Shown here: positions 7,793-14,624 of the stretch, in pieces
How the letters are laid out: every line of letters begins with the position of its first letter
Position numbering within the stretch: position 1 is the stretch's first letter
Assembly: GCA_030146745.1 (NCBI GenBank)
Contig: JASLBD010000063.1
Coordinates: 1 to 20,016 of the forward strand
Direction: 5' to 3'
Length of the DNA: 20,016 nucleotides
DNA from: Allosphingosinicella sp.
Lineage (GTDB): Bacteria; Pseudomonadota; Alphaproteobacteria; Sphingomonadales; Sphingomonadaceae
Translations under genes and position numbers: made by a program
Notes under the pieces: generated by a model
The model's database searches: none
Told to the model about the DNA's origin: nothing
What the model saw: only the letters and a program-made list of their open reading frames with translations

Positions 7793-7818
7793 AACATGCG
7801 GACCCCCGATAAGGTTCT
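7793..7818 (-). promoter_or_regulatory. Possible EcfG-type general stress sigma factor promoter
   Basis: On the minus strand the sequence reads AGAACC, 16 nt, TGTT. The alphaproteobacterial EcfG consensus is GGAAC(C), 16-17 nt, CGTT, so each element has one mismatch. The position, just upstream of csbD, fits. Two short imperfect elements can occur by chance. Confidence 0.35.
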
Positions 7819-7828
7819 GCAGCAGCTC

Positions 7829-7920
7829 GCAATTATTTTTCGCATGCAGAGTTAAAAGATAAACGACGGCACCATTAAGTATATACAGGCGATATATTCA
7901 TATTCTCTAGTAAACTTGCT
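7829..7920. other. AT-rich non-coding patch in the 7761-8163 intergenic region
   Basis: About one third G+C by hand count (31 of 92), against roughly two thirds or more in the neighbouring genes. It includes runs such as AATTATTTTT, AAGTATATACA and GATATATTCATATTCTC. No gene is seen in it. It could be an upstream promoter region for csbD or a scar of imported DNA. The rest of this non-coding stretch holds the csbD promoter candidate on the left and the metallo-hydrolase remnant on the right. Confidence 0.6.
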
Positions 7921-7980
7921 GCGATACTTCTACTGCTTCAGCTCAAGGCTCGACTGGAGAGCGGCGCAAGCTTGTAGCTA

Positions 7981-8124
7981 CTGCTGCGGCCCAAAATGTT
8001 CGATAATCAACAGCAGCTTCGTGCGCGCGAACAGCGACCGCTCGCGCAACTTCGGCGGCTCGCAGTGAAAGGCCAGGCGGTCCGTTAGGCCCGTCGTGGC
8101 GCCCACTGGTACCGCGCCGCCTGA
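7981..8124 (+). pseudogene. Decayed 3' end of a metallo-beta-lactamase-fold hydrolase gene
   Basis: The frame ending at TGA 8122-8124 reads LAQLRRLAVKGQAVR-stop-ARRGAHWYRAA. The intact hydrolase upstream ends LAHLRRLEVEGRAVR, then EGRAGVHWYRAT. Over the last 86 bases the two align without gaps, with 63 identities by hand count (about 73%). The segment MFDNQQQLRARE before it plausibly matches the start of the same winged-helix domain. An in-frame TAG (8086-8088) replaces a Glu codon, and no start or metal-binding region is present, so this cannot be a working gene. It ends 39 bp before xseB. The divergence suggests an old duplicate or paralogue, not a fresh duplication. Confidence 0.75.
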
Positions 8125-8163
8125 GCCTTGACCCCGATTGCCTCGCGGCTCATTGCTCCGCCG

Positions 8164-8412
8164 ATGTCCGAACAACCCGAACCCATTTCCGAATTGTCCT
8201 TCGAAGCCGCACTGAAGCGGCTCGAGGAGATCGTCCGCCGGCTCGAGAGCGGCGATGCGCCGCTCGACGAGTCGATCGAGCTTTACGGCGAGGGCGACAA
8301 GCTGCGCCAGCAATGCGAGGCCCGGCTTCAGGCGGCCCAGGCGAAGATCGAGAAGATCCAGCTCGGCCGCGACGGCCGGCCGGGCGGCACCATTCCTTTC
8401 GACGCCGACTGA
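8164..8412 (+). CDS. xseB: Exodeoxyribonuclease VII small subunit
   Basis: An 82-residue protein with the XseB pattern: [20 protein letters not shown], then [20 protein letters not shown] and [14 protein letters not shown]. It partners XseA in the nuclease that degrades single-stranded DNA in both directions. Length is typical. The ATG at 8164 gives the standard MSEQ-type start, though no clear Shine-Dalgarno sequence precedes it; a TTG at 8128 would add 12 unconvincing residues. It is followed after 10 bp by ispA, the common xseB-ispA arrangement. xseA is not in the window. Confidence 0.93.
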   Translation: MSEQPEPISELSFEAALKRLEEIVRRLESGDAPLDESIELYGEGDKLRQQCEARLQAAQAKIEKIQLGRDGRPGGTIPFDAD

Positions 8413-8422
8413 GCCGCCGCGG

Positions 8423-9319
8423 GTGGCGGAGTCCGCACTTCTCGCGCCCGCATTCGGCCAGGTCCGGGCGGAGGTGGACGACTTCCTCTCCGCTTTGCTG
8501 GAGGTGCCCGCCGATCCGCGGGGGAAGCTCTACGAAGCGATGCGCTATGCGGCGATCGGCGGCGGCAAGAGGCTCCGACCTTTGCTCGTGGTCGCCGCCT
8601 CCGCGCTCTTCCACACTTCCCGCGCACGGGCCCTCCGGGTCGGCTCGGCGGTCGAATGCATCCACGTCTATTCGCTGATCCACGACGATCTTCCGGCGAT
8701 GGACGACGACGATCTTCGCCGGGGCAAGCCGACCCTGCACAAGGCCTTTGACGAGGCGACCGCGATCCTCGCCGGCGACGCCCTCCACGCTCTGGCCTTC
8801 GAGATCCTCGCCGACGAGGCGACCCACGAGGATCCGTTCGTCCGGGCCGAGCTGATCGCCGAGCTCGCCCGCGCCGCGGGTCCGTCGGGCATGGCGGGCG
8901 GGCAGATGATGGATCTCGCCGCGGCGCAGGTGGGCCTCGATCTCGCCGCCGTCACCCGGCTCCAGCAATTGAAGACCGGCGCCCTGATCGGCTTCTGCCT
9001 CGAGGCGGGGGCGATCATGGGCCGGGTGCCGCCGGACCGGAGGCTCAAGCTGCGCGGCTTCGCCCGCGACGTCGGCCTCGCCTTCCAGATCGCCGACGAT
9101 CTGCTCGACGAGGAAGGGCAGGAGGAAAAGACAGGCAAGAAAGTCGGCAAGGACCGCGCCCAGGGCAAGGAGACCTTCGTCACCCTGCTCGGCCGAGAGC
9201 GCGCTCGCAGGCAGGCCGAGCTGCTCGTCGGCCAGGCGATCGAATATCTCAAGAGCTACGGCGCGGAAGCCGACCTGCTTCGCGCGATCGCGCGCTTCGC
9301 GGTGGAGCGGGACCATTGA
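8423..9319 (+). CDS. ispA: Polyprenyl synthetase, probable farnesyl diphosphate synthase
   Basis: A 298-residue trans-isoprenyl diphosphate synthase. GGGKRLRP (47-53) binds isopentenyl diphosphate, the first aspartate-rich motif is DDLPAMD (88-94) in the setting SLIHDDLPAMDDDDLRRG, and the second is DDLLD (225-229). The long bacterial-type first motif and the xseB neighbour favour farnesyl diphosphate synthase (IspA), which makes C15 from C5 units for quinones, carotenoids and cell-wall lipids. A geranylgeranyl product cannot be excluded. The start is GTG at 8423, ten bases after the xseB stop, so the genes are probably cotranscribed. dxs, often next in this operon, is absent; a REP-like repeat and coaD follow. 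Confidence 0.9.
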   Translation: MAESALLAPAFGQVRAEVDDFLSALLEVPADPRGKLYEAMRYAAIGGGKRLRPLLVVAASALFHTSRARALRVGSAVECIHVYSLIHDDLPAMDDDDLRRGKPTLHKAFDEATAILAGDALHALAFEILADEATHEDPFVRAELIAELARAAGPSGMAGGQMMDLAAAQVGLDLAAVTRLQQLKTGALIGFCLEAGAIMGRVPPDRRLKLRGFARDVGLAFQIADDLLDEEGQEEKTGKKVGKDRAQGKETFVTLLGRERARRQAELLVGQAIEYLKSYGAEADLLRAIARFAVERDH

Positions 9320-9327
9320 CGGGGGCC

Positions 9328-9413
9328 GTCACCCCGGCGAAGGCTGGGGTCCCGGCGGGTGAAAGGCGCAGGCGTTCTTCACCCCGCGGGGCCCCAGCCT
9401 TCGCTGGGGCGAC
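9328..9413. repeat. REP-like inverted repeat pair between ispA and coaD
   Basis: The arm GTCACCCCGGCGAAGGCTGG with trailing GGTCCC (9328-9353) is the reverse complement, with 3 mismatches in 26, of 9388-9413 (GGGGCCCCAGCCTTCGCTGG with trailing GGCGAC). About 34 bp separate the arms. CCCCxGCGAAGGCxGGGG is a repeat type I recognise from many alphaproteobacterial intergenic regions. It may also serve as a terminator for xseB-ispA. Confidence 0.7.
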
Positions 9414-9428
9414 GCTGGAGGGGTGACC

Positions 9429-9929
9429 ATGAGGACAGGAGTCTATCCGGGTACGTTCGATCCGATCACGCTCGGCCATATGGACATCATCCGCCGCGGG
9501 GCGAAGCTGGTCGACCGGCTGGTCATCGGGGTCACGACCAACCCGGCCAAGTCGCCGATGTTCTCGCTGGAGGAGCGGATGGGGATGGTCCGCCGCGAGC
9601 TCGCCGGCCTCGGCGAGGAGATCGAGGTCGTCTCCTTCGATTCGCTGCTGATGGATTTCGCCGAGCGCGAAGGCGCCTCAATGATCGTCCGCGGCCTGAG
9701 AGCCGTCGCCGATTTCGAATATGAGTATCAGATGGCGGGCATGAATCAGCAGCTCAACGATTCCATAGAGACCGTTTTCCTGATGGCGGACGTGTCGCTC
9801 CAGCCGATCGCGTCGCGCCTGGTCAAGGAGATCGCGCTCTACGGCGGCGACATCTCGAAATTCGTTCCGCCGGCTGTGGTGGCGGACGTCGCCCGCCGGG
9901 TCGAGGCGCTCGGCCGCAAAGGGACTTGA
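9429..9929 (+). CDS. coaD: Pantetheine-phosphate adenylyltransferase
   Basis: A 166-residue enzyme that makes dephospho-CoA from 4'-phosphopantetheine and ATP, the fourth step of CoA synthesis. The nucleotidyltransferase motif is in GVYPGTFDPITLGHMDII (TLGH at 14-17). Further family blocks are NPAKSPMFSLEER, IVRGLRAVADFEYEYQMAGM and SRLVKEIALYGGDISKFVP. Length is standard. The ATG at 9429 has GGAGG at normal spacing; a GTG six bases earlier lies too close to it. Just upstream is the REP-like repeat. coaD, the cyclophilin gene and queA form a run on the plus strand, a common alphaproteobacterial arrangement. Confidence 0.96.
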   Translation: MRTGVYPGTFDPITLGHMDIIRRGAKLVDRLVIGVTTNPAKSPMFSLEERMGMVRRELAGLGEEIEVVSFDSLLMDFAEREGASMIVRGLRAVADFEYEYQMAGMNQQLNDSIETVFLMADVSLQPIASRLVKEIALYGGDISKFVPPAVVADVARRVEALGRKGT

Positions 9930-9995
9930 TCCGGCCGCCCGCGCCGCGCAATATCGGCGCCAGAAAAACGGATTTATCCGGGGAAATCCAGAAAC

Positions 9996-10715
<720 letters not shown>

Positions 10716-10723
10716 GCCGCGGG

Positions 10724-11755
10724 ATGCGAGTCGGCGCCTTCGACTTCGCGCTTCCCCCGGACCGGATCGCACTGAGGCCGGCGAGCCCGAGGGACTCCGC
10801 CCGCCTGCTCGTCCAGCGCGGCGGCGGTACCCCCGAGGACCGGATCGTCGCCGACCTGCCCGGCCTCCTTCGCCGCGGCGACGCGCTGGTCTTCAACGAC
10901 ACCAGGGTCATTCCCGCCCGGCTCGAGGGGCGGCGCGGGGAGGCGCGGATCGGCGCCACCCTCCACAAGCGCGAAGGGCCGCGCGAATGGCGCGCCTTCG
11001 TCCGCAACGCGAAACGGGTCCGCGAAGGCGACCGGATCGATTTCGGCAGCGGAGTCGCCGCGCTCGCGGGCGCCAAGGGCGAAGACGGAAGCCTCCTCCT
11101 CGCCTTCGAGGGCGACGAGCCGGTCGAGCTTCTGCTCGAACGGGCCGGGAGGATGCCGCTTCCGCCCTACATCGCGGGCAAGCGCGAGGCGGACGCGCGC
11201 GACCGCGAGGATTACCAGACCATGTTCGCGGCCCGGGACGGCGCGGTCGCGGCGCCGACCGCGGCGCTCCATTTCACGCCGGCGCTGATGGCGGCGTTGG
11301 CCGCGGCGGGAGTGGGCCACGAGACGCTCACCCTCCATGTCGGCGCCGGCACCTTCCTGCCCGTAAAGGCCGAGGACACGGCCGACCACGCGATGCACTC
11401 CGAATGGGGCCGGATCGACGCCGCCGCCGCCGACCGCCTCAACGCGGCGCGGGCGGCGGGAGGGCGGATCGTCCCGGTCGGAACGACCTCGCTCCGCCTC
11501 CTCGAAAGCGCCGCCGACGAGGCGGGGCGGGTGCGGGCGTTCGAAGGGGATACGGCGATCTTCATAACCCCCGGCTACCGCTTTCGAGCCACCGACGGCC
11601 TGATCACCAACTTCCATCTCCCCCGCTCGACCCTGTTCATGCTGGTTTCGGCGCTGATGGGGCTGGACACGATGCGGGCGGCTTATGCGCATGCGATCGA
11701 GTCGGGGTATCGCTTCTACTCTTACGGGGATGCGACCCTGCTTCTCCCGGGCTGA
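10724..11755 (+). CDS. queA: S-adenosylmethionine:tRNA ribosyltransferase-isomerase
   Basis: A 343-residue QueA, which transfers and rearranges the ribosyl group of SAM onto preQ1 in tRNA to form epoxyqueuosine. Recognisable blocks are [77 protein letters not shown] and [19 protein letters not shown]. Length fits the family. It starts 8 bp after the cyclophilin gene. tgt, which performs the preceding step, normally lies close by; here it is 2.9 kb downstream, beyond an arsenic resistance cassette. Confidence 0.96.
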   Translation: MRVGAFDFALPPDRIALRPASPRDSARLLVQRGGGTPEDRIVADLPGLLRRGDALVFNDTRVIPARLEGRRGEARIGATLHKREGPREWRAFVRNAKRVREGDRIDFGSGVAALAGAKGEDGSLLLAFEGDEPVELLLERAGRMPLPPYIAGKREADARDREDYQTMFAARDGAVAAPTAALHFTPALMAALAAAGVGHETLTLHVGAGTFLPVKAEDTADHAMHSEWGRIDAAAADRLNAARAAGGRIVPVGTTSLRLLESAADEAGRVRAFEGDTAIFITPGYRFRATDGLITNFHLPRSTLFMLVSALMGLDTMRAAYAHAIESGYRFYSYGDATLLLPG

Positions 11756-11786
11756 CGGGCGGCCGCCTCAGGGGAGGGTTTGTTCG

Positions 11787-11811
11787 CACGAAGGGCACGA
11801 AGGCACGAAGG
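11787..11811. repeat. Triple CACGAAGG repeat
   Basis: CACGAAGG occurs at 11787-11794, 11796-11803 and 11804-11811, with a one-base spacer between the first two. Similar short repeats are common in non-coding DNA of high-GC proteobacteria. Confidence 0.7.
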
Positions 11812-12028
11812 GGGCGGACAGATTCAGGAGATCGACCTAAACGCGAGAACGCAGTGCGACCCCTGAGCCGCTGGTTTTACAAGTTCAACTCGCAGCAGCC
11901 ATTCCGCTCACTGCCTCCGTACGCCGCCGGTAGAGTCTCAGTTAGAATTGGCTGGTCGGCAGCGGGTGCGGACTCGAACCGCCCATTCTCTCGGCGTAAG
12001 CTTGAGCGCACTCCCCGTATCGTGCCGC

Positions 12029-12064
12029 CGCTGGCGGGAGGTGCCTCGCTGGCGGGAGGTGCCT
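12029..12064. repeat. Exact 18-bp tandem duplication
   Basis: CGCTGGCGGGAGGTGCCT is present twice with no gap (12029-12046 and 12047-12064). It is followed by GGTATG and then a palindrome at 12083. Exact identity suggests recent slippage or selection for copy number. Confidence 0.85.
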
Positions 12065-12082
12065 GGTATGCAGGAACTTTCC

Positions 12083-12099
12083 TTGGTGCCAGGCACCAA
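12083..12099. repeat. 17-bp palindrome upstream of arsR
   Basis: TTGGTGCC, one central A, GGCACCAA: a perfect inverted repeat. It lies about 110 bp upstream of the arsR promoter candidate, so it might be a regulator-binding site or part of the repeat cluster. Confidence 0.6.
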
Positions 12100-12191
12100 C
12101 TGCATTCGTGTGGACCTGCCGAAAAGCGGACCCGCGCCGAGGGAAATCGCCAGCGCCCGGGATACCTATTTCGATGCCCGTCGAAACGTTG

Positions 12192-12220
12192 TTGACGGGG
12201 GTCTTTCCTGAAGATATTTC
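12192..12220 (+). promoter_or_regulatory. Candidate promoter of the arsR-arsC-acr3 operon
   Basis: TTGACG (12192-12197), a 17-bp spacer, then TATTTC (12215-12220): a good -35 element and a moderate -10 element. Transcription would begin almost at the arsR ATG (12228), so the mRNA would be leaderless or nearly so. This agrees with the absence of a Shine-Dalgarno sequence. Confidence 0.5.
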
Positions 12221-12229
12221 GACCAATAT
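12214..12229. promoter_or_regulatory. Candidate ArsR operator overlapping the -10 region
   Basis: ATATT, six bases, AATAT forms a short inverted repeat that overlaps the -10 element and the start codon region. ArsR-family repressors usually bind AT-rich dyads at their own promoter, so position and shape fit autoregulation. The arms are short. Confidence 0.35.
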
Positions 12230-12569
12230 GGAAATGAATTCACCCGCGGCCGTGGAAGCGCTCGGCGCCCTGGCCCAGGAGCACCGGCTGGCGCTGTTCC
12301 GGCTGCTCGTCCAGAAGGGAGACGAGGGTCTGGCCGCCGGGGCCATCGCAGAGGCTTTGGGCGTGCCCAATTCCTCCCTGTCCTTCCATCTCGCGCACCT
12401 CACGCGCGCCGGGCTGATCCGGCAGCGGCGGCAGGGGCGCTCCCTCATCTACACGGCCGACTATGCGGCGATGAATGCGCTGGTCGGCTATCTGATGGAG
12501 AATTGCTGCGCGGGAGCGGCCTGCGCGCCCGCGTCTCGCTGCGTCCCCGCCGGCGCGAAAGCGGCCTGA
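12228..12569 (+). CDS. arsR: ArsR family metalloid-responsive transcriptional repressor
   Basis: A 113-residue winged-helix repressor. EALGALAQEHRLALFRLLVQ opens the fold. The recognition helix region is AIAEALGVPNSSLSFHLAHL, then the wing QRRQGRSLIYTADY. The usual CVCDLC-type metal site is missing. Instead a C-terminal cluster has Cys93, Cys94, Cys99 and Cys105 (ENCCAGAAC and onward), resembling the C-terminal arsenite site described for Acidithiobacillus ferrooxidans ArsR. Binding of As(III) would release it from the operon promoter. The start is ATG at 12228; an alternative ATG two codons later is equally possible. No Shine-Dalgarno is visible, and the promoter predicts a near-leaderless mRNA. 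arsC starts at the very next base after its stop. Confidence 0.92.
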   Translation: MEMNSPAAVEALGALAQEHRLALFRLLVQKGDEGLAAGAIAEALGVPNSSLSFHLAHLTRAGLIRQRRQGRSLIYTADYAAMNALVGYLMENCCAGAACAPASRCVPAGAKAA

Positions 12570-13079
12570 GTGAACAGGATCCCCTACCACGTCCTGTTCC
12601 TTTGCACCGGTAACTCGGCGCGCTCCATTCTGGCCGAGGCGATCCTCAACAAGGAGGGACAAGGCCGTTTCCGAGCGTTCAGCGCCGGCAGCATGCCCAA
12701 GGGCGATGTCCACCCGTGCTCGCTCGACGTGCTGCGGTCGCTGGGTCACGAAACGGACGGCCTCCGCTCGAAAAGCTGGGACGAGTTCGCCGCTTCGGAC
12801 GCACCGGCGCTCGATTTCGTGTTCACCGTCTGCGACAATGCAGCGGGAGAGGCATGCCCGGTCTGGCCCGGCCAGCCGATGACCGCACACTGGGGGATTC
12901 CGGATCCTGCCGCCGTCGAGGGTGCCGACGCGGAGGTCCACGCCGCTTTCTTCGACGCCTACCGGATGCTGCGGAGGCGAATCTCGCTCTTCCTCGCGCT
13001 TCCCCTGGAAAGCATCGATCGAATGAGCCTCCAGAACCGGATCGACGGTATCGGCGCCTCGGCGATCGGGAACGATTGA
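12570..13079 (+). CDS. arsC: Arsenate reductase, low-molecular-weight phosphatase type
   Basis: A 169-residue ArsC that reduces arsenate to arsenite in the cytoplasm. The P-loop is CTGNSARS (Cys12, Arg18), the CX5R signature of the LMW tyrosine-phosphatase fold. [20 protein letters not shown] is the family's second signature, with Cys88 and Cys96 as likely relay cysteines forming disulphides during turnover. HWGIPDPA and a final helical segment follow. The electron donor (thioredoxin or glutaredoxin) cannot be told from sequence. The GTG start directly abuts the arsR stop, and the stop overlaps the acr3 start (TGATG), so translational coupling through the operon is likely. Confidence 0.94.
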   Translation: MNRIPYHVLFLCTGNSARSILAEAILNKEGQGRFRAFSAGSMPKGDVHPCSLDVLRSLGHETDGLRSKSWDEFAASDAPALDFVFTVCDNAAGEACPVWPGQPMTAHWGIPDPAAVEGADAEVHAAFFDAYRMLRRRISLFLALPLESIDRMSLQNRIDGIGASAIGND

Positions 13080-14146
13080 TGGCGATCCTTGCGAAAGCGG
13101 AGAAGCAGGCGGCCGCGCTCGGCCTGTTCGAGCGCTGGCTGTCGCTGTGGGTCGCGCTGGCGATCGGCGCCGGCCTGCTGCTCGGCAACGCGGTGCCAAG
13201 ACTGTTCGCCGGCCTGGCGGCGCTCGAATATGCGTCGGTCAACCTTCCGGTCGCGGTACTGATCTGGGCGATGATCTACCCGATGATGGTGGCGGTCGAC
13301 TTCGCCCGCCTTCGCGACGTCGGCCAGCGGCCGAAGGGGCTTATCCTCACCATTGCCGTCAACTGGCTGGTCAAGCCATTCACGATGGCCGGGCTCGCCG
13401 TCCTGTTCTTCGAGTTCGTCTTTGCGGGGCTCATCGCGCCGGCCGACGCTCAGCAATATGTCGCCGGCCTCATTTTGCTCGGGGCGGCGCCATGCACCGC
13501 AATGGTGTTCGTCTGGTCGCAGATGACGAAAGGCGATCCCGCCTACACGCTCGTCCAGGTGTCGGTGAACGACGTCATCATGGTGTTCGCCTTCGCACCG
13601 ATCGTAGCGCTGCTGCTGGGCGTCACCGCCATCGCCGTGCCGTGGGAGACGCTGCTCCTTTCGACGCTGCTCTACGTCGTGATCCCCCTTGTTGCCGGCG
13701 CTTTGACCCGGCGGCATCTGCTCGCGCGGGCGGGGGGGGATGGCGATGCGGTGACGCGCTTCACCGTGCGGCTGAAACCGCTGTCCGTGCTCGGGCTGCT
13801 GCTTACGGTGGTGCTGCTGTTCGGCTTCCAGGGGCGGGCGATCGTCTCCCAGCCGCTGCTGATCGGCCTGATCGCAGTGCCGATCGTGATCCAGAGCTAC
13901 GGCATCTTCTTCCTCACTTACGCCGCCGCCTGGGCCTGGCGGGTGCCGTTCCCGATCGCCGCCCCCTGCGCCTTGATCGGCACCTCGAATTTCTTCGAGC
14001 TCGCGGTCGCCGTTGCGATTGGCCTGTTCGGGCTCGGCAGCGGCGCCGCGCTGGCCACGGTGGTAGGGGTGCTGGTCGAAGTTCCGGTAATGCTGTCGCT
14101 CGTGGCGATCGCCAATGGAACCAGGGATCGGTTCCCGGCCGGCTGA
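13079..14146 (+). CDS. acr3: ACR3 family arsenite efflux transporter
   Basis: A 355-residue inner-membrane carrier with about ten hydrophobic segments. It should export arsenite made by ArsC, driven by the proton gradient. Family marks are [56 protein letters not shown] (Cys139) and [14 protein letters not shown] (Glu307). These correspond to the membrane cysteine and glutamate reported as essential in characterised Acr3 proteins. The ATG at 13079 overlaps the arsC stop codon by one base. It is the last gene of the cassette. It is often also named arsB, but it belongs to the ACR3 family and not the ArsB family. Confidence 0.94.
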   Translation: MAILAKAEKQAAALGLFERWLSLWVALAIGAGLLLGNAVPRLFAGLAALEYASVNLPVAVLIWAMIYPMMVAVDFARLRDVGQRPKGLILTIAVNWLVKPFTMAGLAVLFFEFVFAGLIAPADAQQYVAGLILLGAAPCTAMVFVWSQMTKGDPAYTLVQVSVNDVIMVFAFAPIVALLLGVTAIAVPWETLLLSTLLYVVIPLVAGALTRRHLLARAGGDGDAVTRFTVRLKPLSVLGLLLTVVLLFGFQGRAIVSQPLLIGLIAVPIVIQSYGIFFLTYAAAWAWRVPFPIAAPCALIGTSNFFELAVAVAIGLFGLGSGAALATVVGVLVEVPVMLSLVAIANGTRDRFPAG

Positions 14147-14177
14147 GCGGCGCTTCGCACCCGAAATTCTCCGTTCC

Positions 14178-14203
14178 GGTTCTATCGTCGATCGATAGGA
14201 ACC
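14178..14203. terminator. Inverted repeat after acr3, possible terminator
   Basis: GGTTCTATCG (14178-14187) and CGATAGGAACC (14193-14203) pair around a five-base loop, with one bulge. It starts 31 bp past the acr3 stop. No clear T-tract follows, so it may be a weak terminator or a remnant repeat. Confidence 0.4.
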
Positions 14204-14375
14204 CTACGATATTCCTATCCGGGCGAATGACCAAGGGAGTGGGGTCGTGGACGAGGAGGGCGGAGACAAGCGGGCTTATACGCGGCTGTCGGCGGAGGCG
14301 CGGGCGCGGGTTTCCGGCGGTGCTGAGGGAGACGGTTCGACTGCCCGCAAGGGGGCAGGCTCAACATGATCAAGC

Positions 14376-14481
14376 GCGGCAAGAGAGCCGGCTGCAATCG
14401 GTCTCGACCGGCCACGACCGCTGGAACGCGGCCGTGGAACGGCGCTTCCTGGAGGCCGAGCCGCGGGTGCGGAGCCTTTAG
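14376..14481 (+). pseudogene. Reading-frame remnant next to an inverted-repeat element
   Basis: This segment of the 478-bp gap between acr3 and tgt reads RLQSVSTGHDRWNAAVERRF and then LEAEPRVRSL before TAG. The pattern resembles the start of small helix-turn-helix or terminase-small-subunit-like proteins, in which an RW...FL helix precedes the HTH. The frame ends exactly where the inverted-repeat element at 14480 begins, as if cut by it. Upstream (14204-14375) I see only shifting frames and no start with a good ribosome binding site. Identity is weak, and it may be non-coding. Confidence 0.25.
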
Positions 14482-14588
14482 GCGGTATCGACCTTCAGCC
14501 GGCTTGTACAATCGTCATCCCTCTCCCCAAGGGGGAGAGGGTAGGGAGAGGGGGAGTGGAGCGACAGGCCCGAACGTCGATACAGCCT
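14480..14588. mobile_element. Small non-autonomous element with 13-bp terminal inverted repeats (MITE-like)
   Basis: AGGCGGTATCGAC (14480-14492) and GTCGATACAGCCT (14576-14588) are reverse complements with one mismatch, enclosing 83 bp. Inside is a strong hairpin, CCCTCTCCCC-aag-GGGGAGAGGG (14519-14541), of a type widespread in intergenic DNA. There is no coding capacity. The flanks show no obvious target-site duplication, so mobility is unproven. It lies 36 bp upstream of tgt. Confidence 0.55.
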
Positions 14589-14624
14589 AGCTTCCCGCAG
14601 GCGCTGGTGTAGGAGCGCCTGGTC

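Larger units (their letters stand above)
11756..12227. other. 472-bp non-coding region between queA and arsR, repeat-rich
   Basis: I see no convincing gene. From left to right it holds a triple CACGAAGG repeat, a stretch without recognisable coding signal, a tRNA T-arm-like string on the minus strand (GGTTCGAGTCC, 11970-11980), an exact 18-bp tandem duplication, a 17-bp palindrome, and the promoter region of arsR. The mix of repeats at the left border of the arsenic cassette looks like an old insertion junction. Confidence 0.6.

Noticed and set aside
8150..9316. Long minus-strand frame opposite xseB and ispA
   Set aside because: It is a shadow of two well-supported genes; the translation shows no domain.
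11940..12010. Possible tRNA on the minus strand (GGTTCGAGTCC T-arm-like string and a nearby CCA)
   Set aside because: The distance from the T-arm to the CCA does not fit a tRNA acceptor stem, and no D-arm or anticodon arm could be recognised upstream. At most a relic.
12029..12064. CRISPR-like repeat
   Set aside because: Only two directly abutting copies with no spacer; this is a simple tandem duplication.
11948..12211. Small plus-strand frame of 87 codons before arsR
   Set aside because: It crosses the tandem and palindromic repeats and the arsR promoter, has no ribosome binding site and has no family resemblance.
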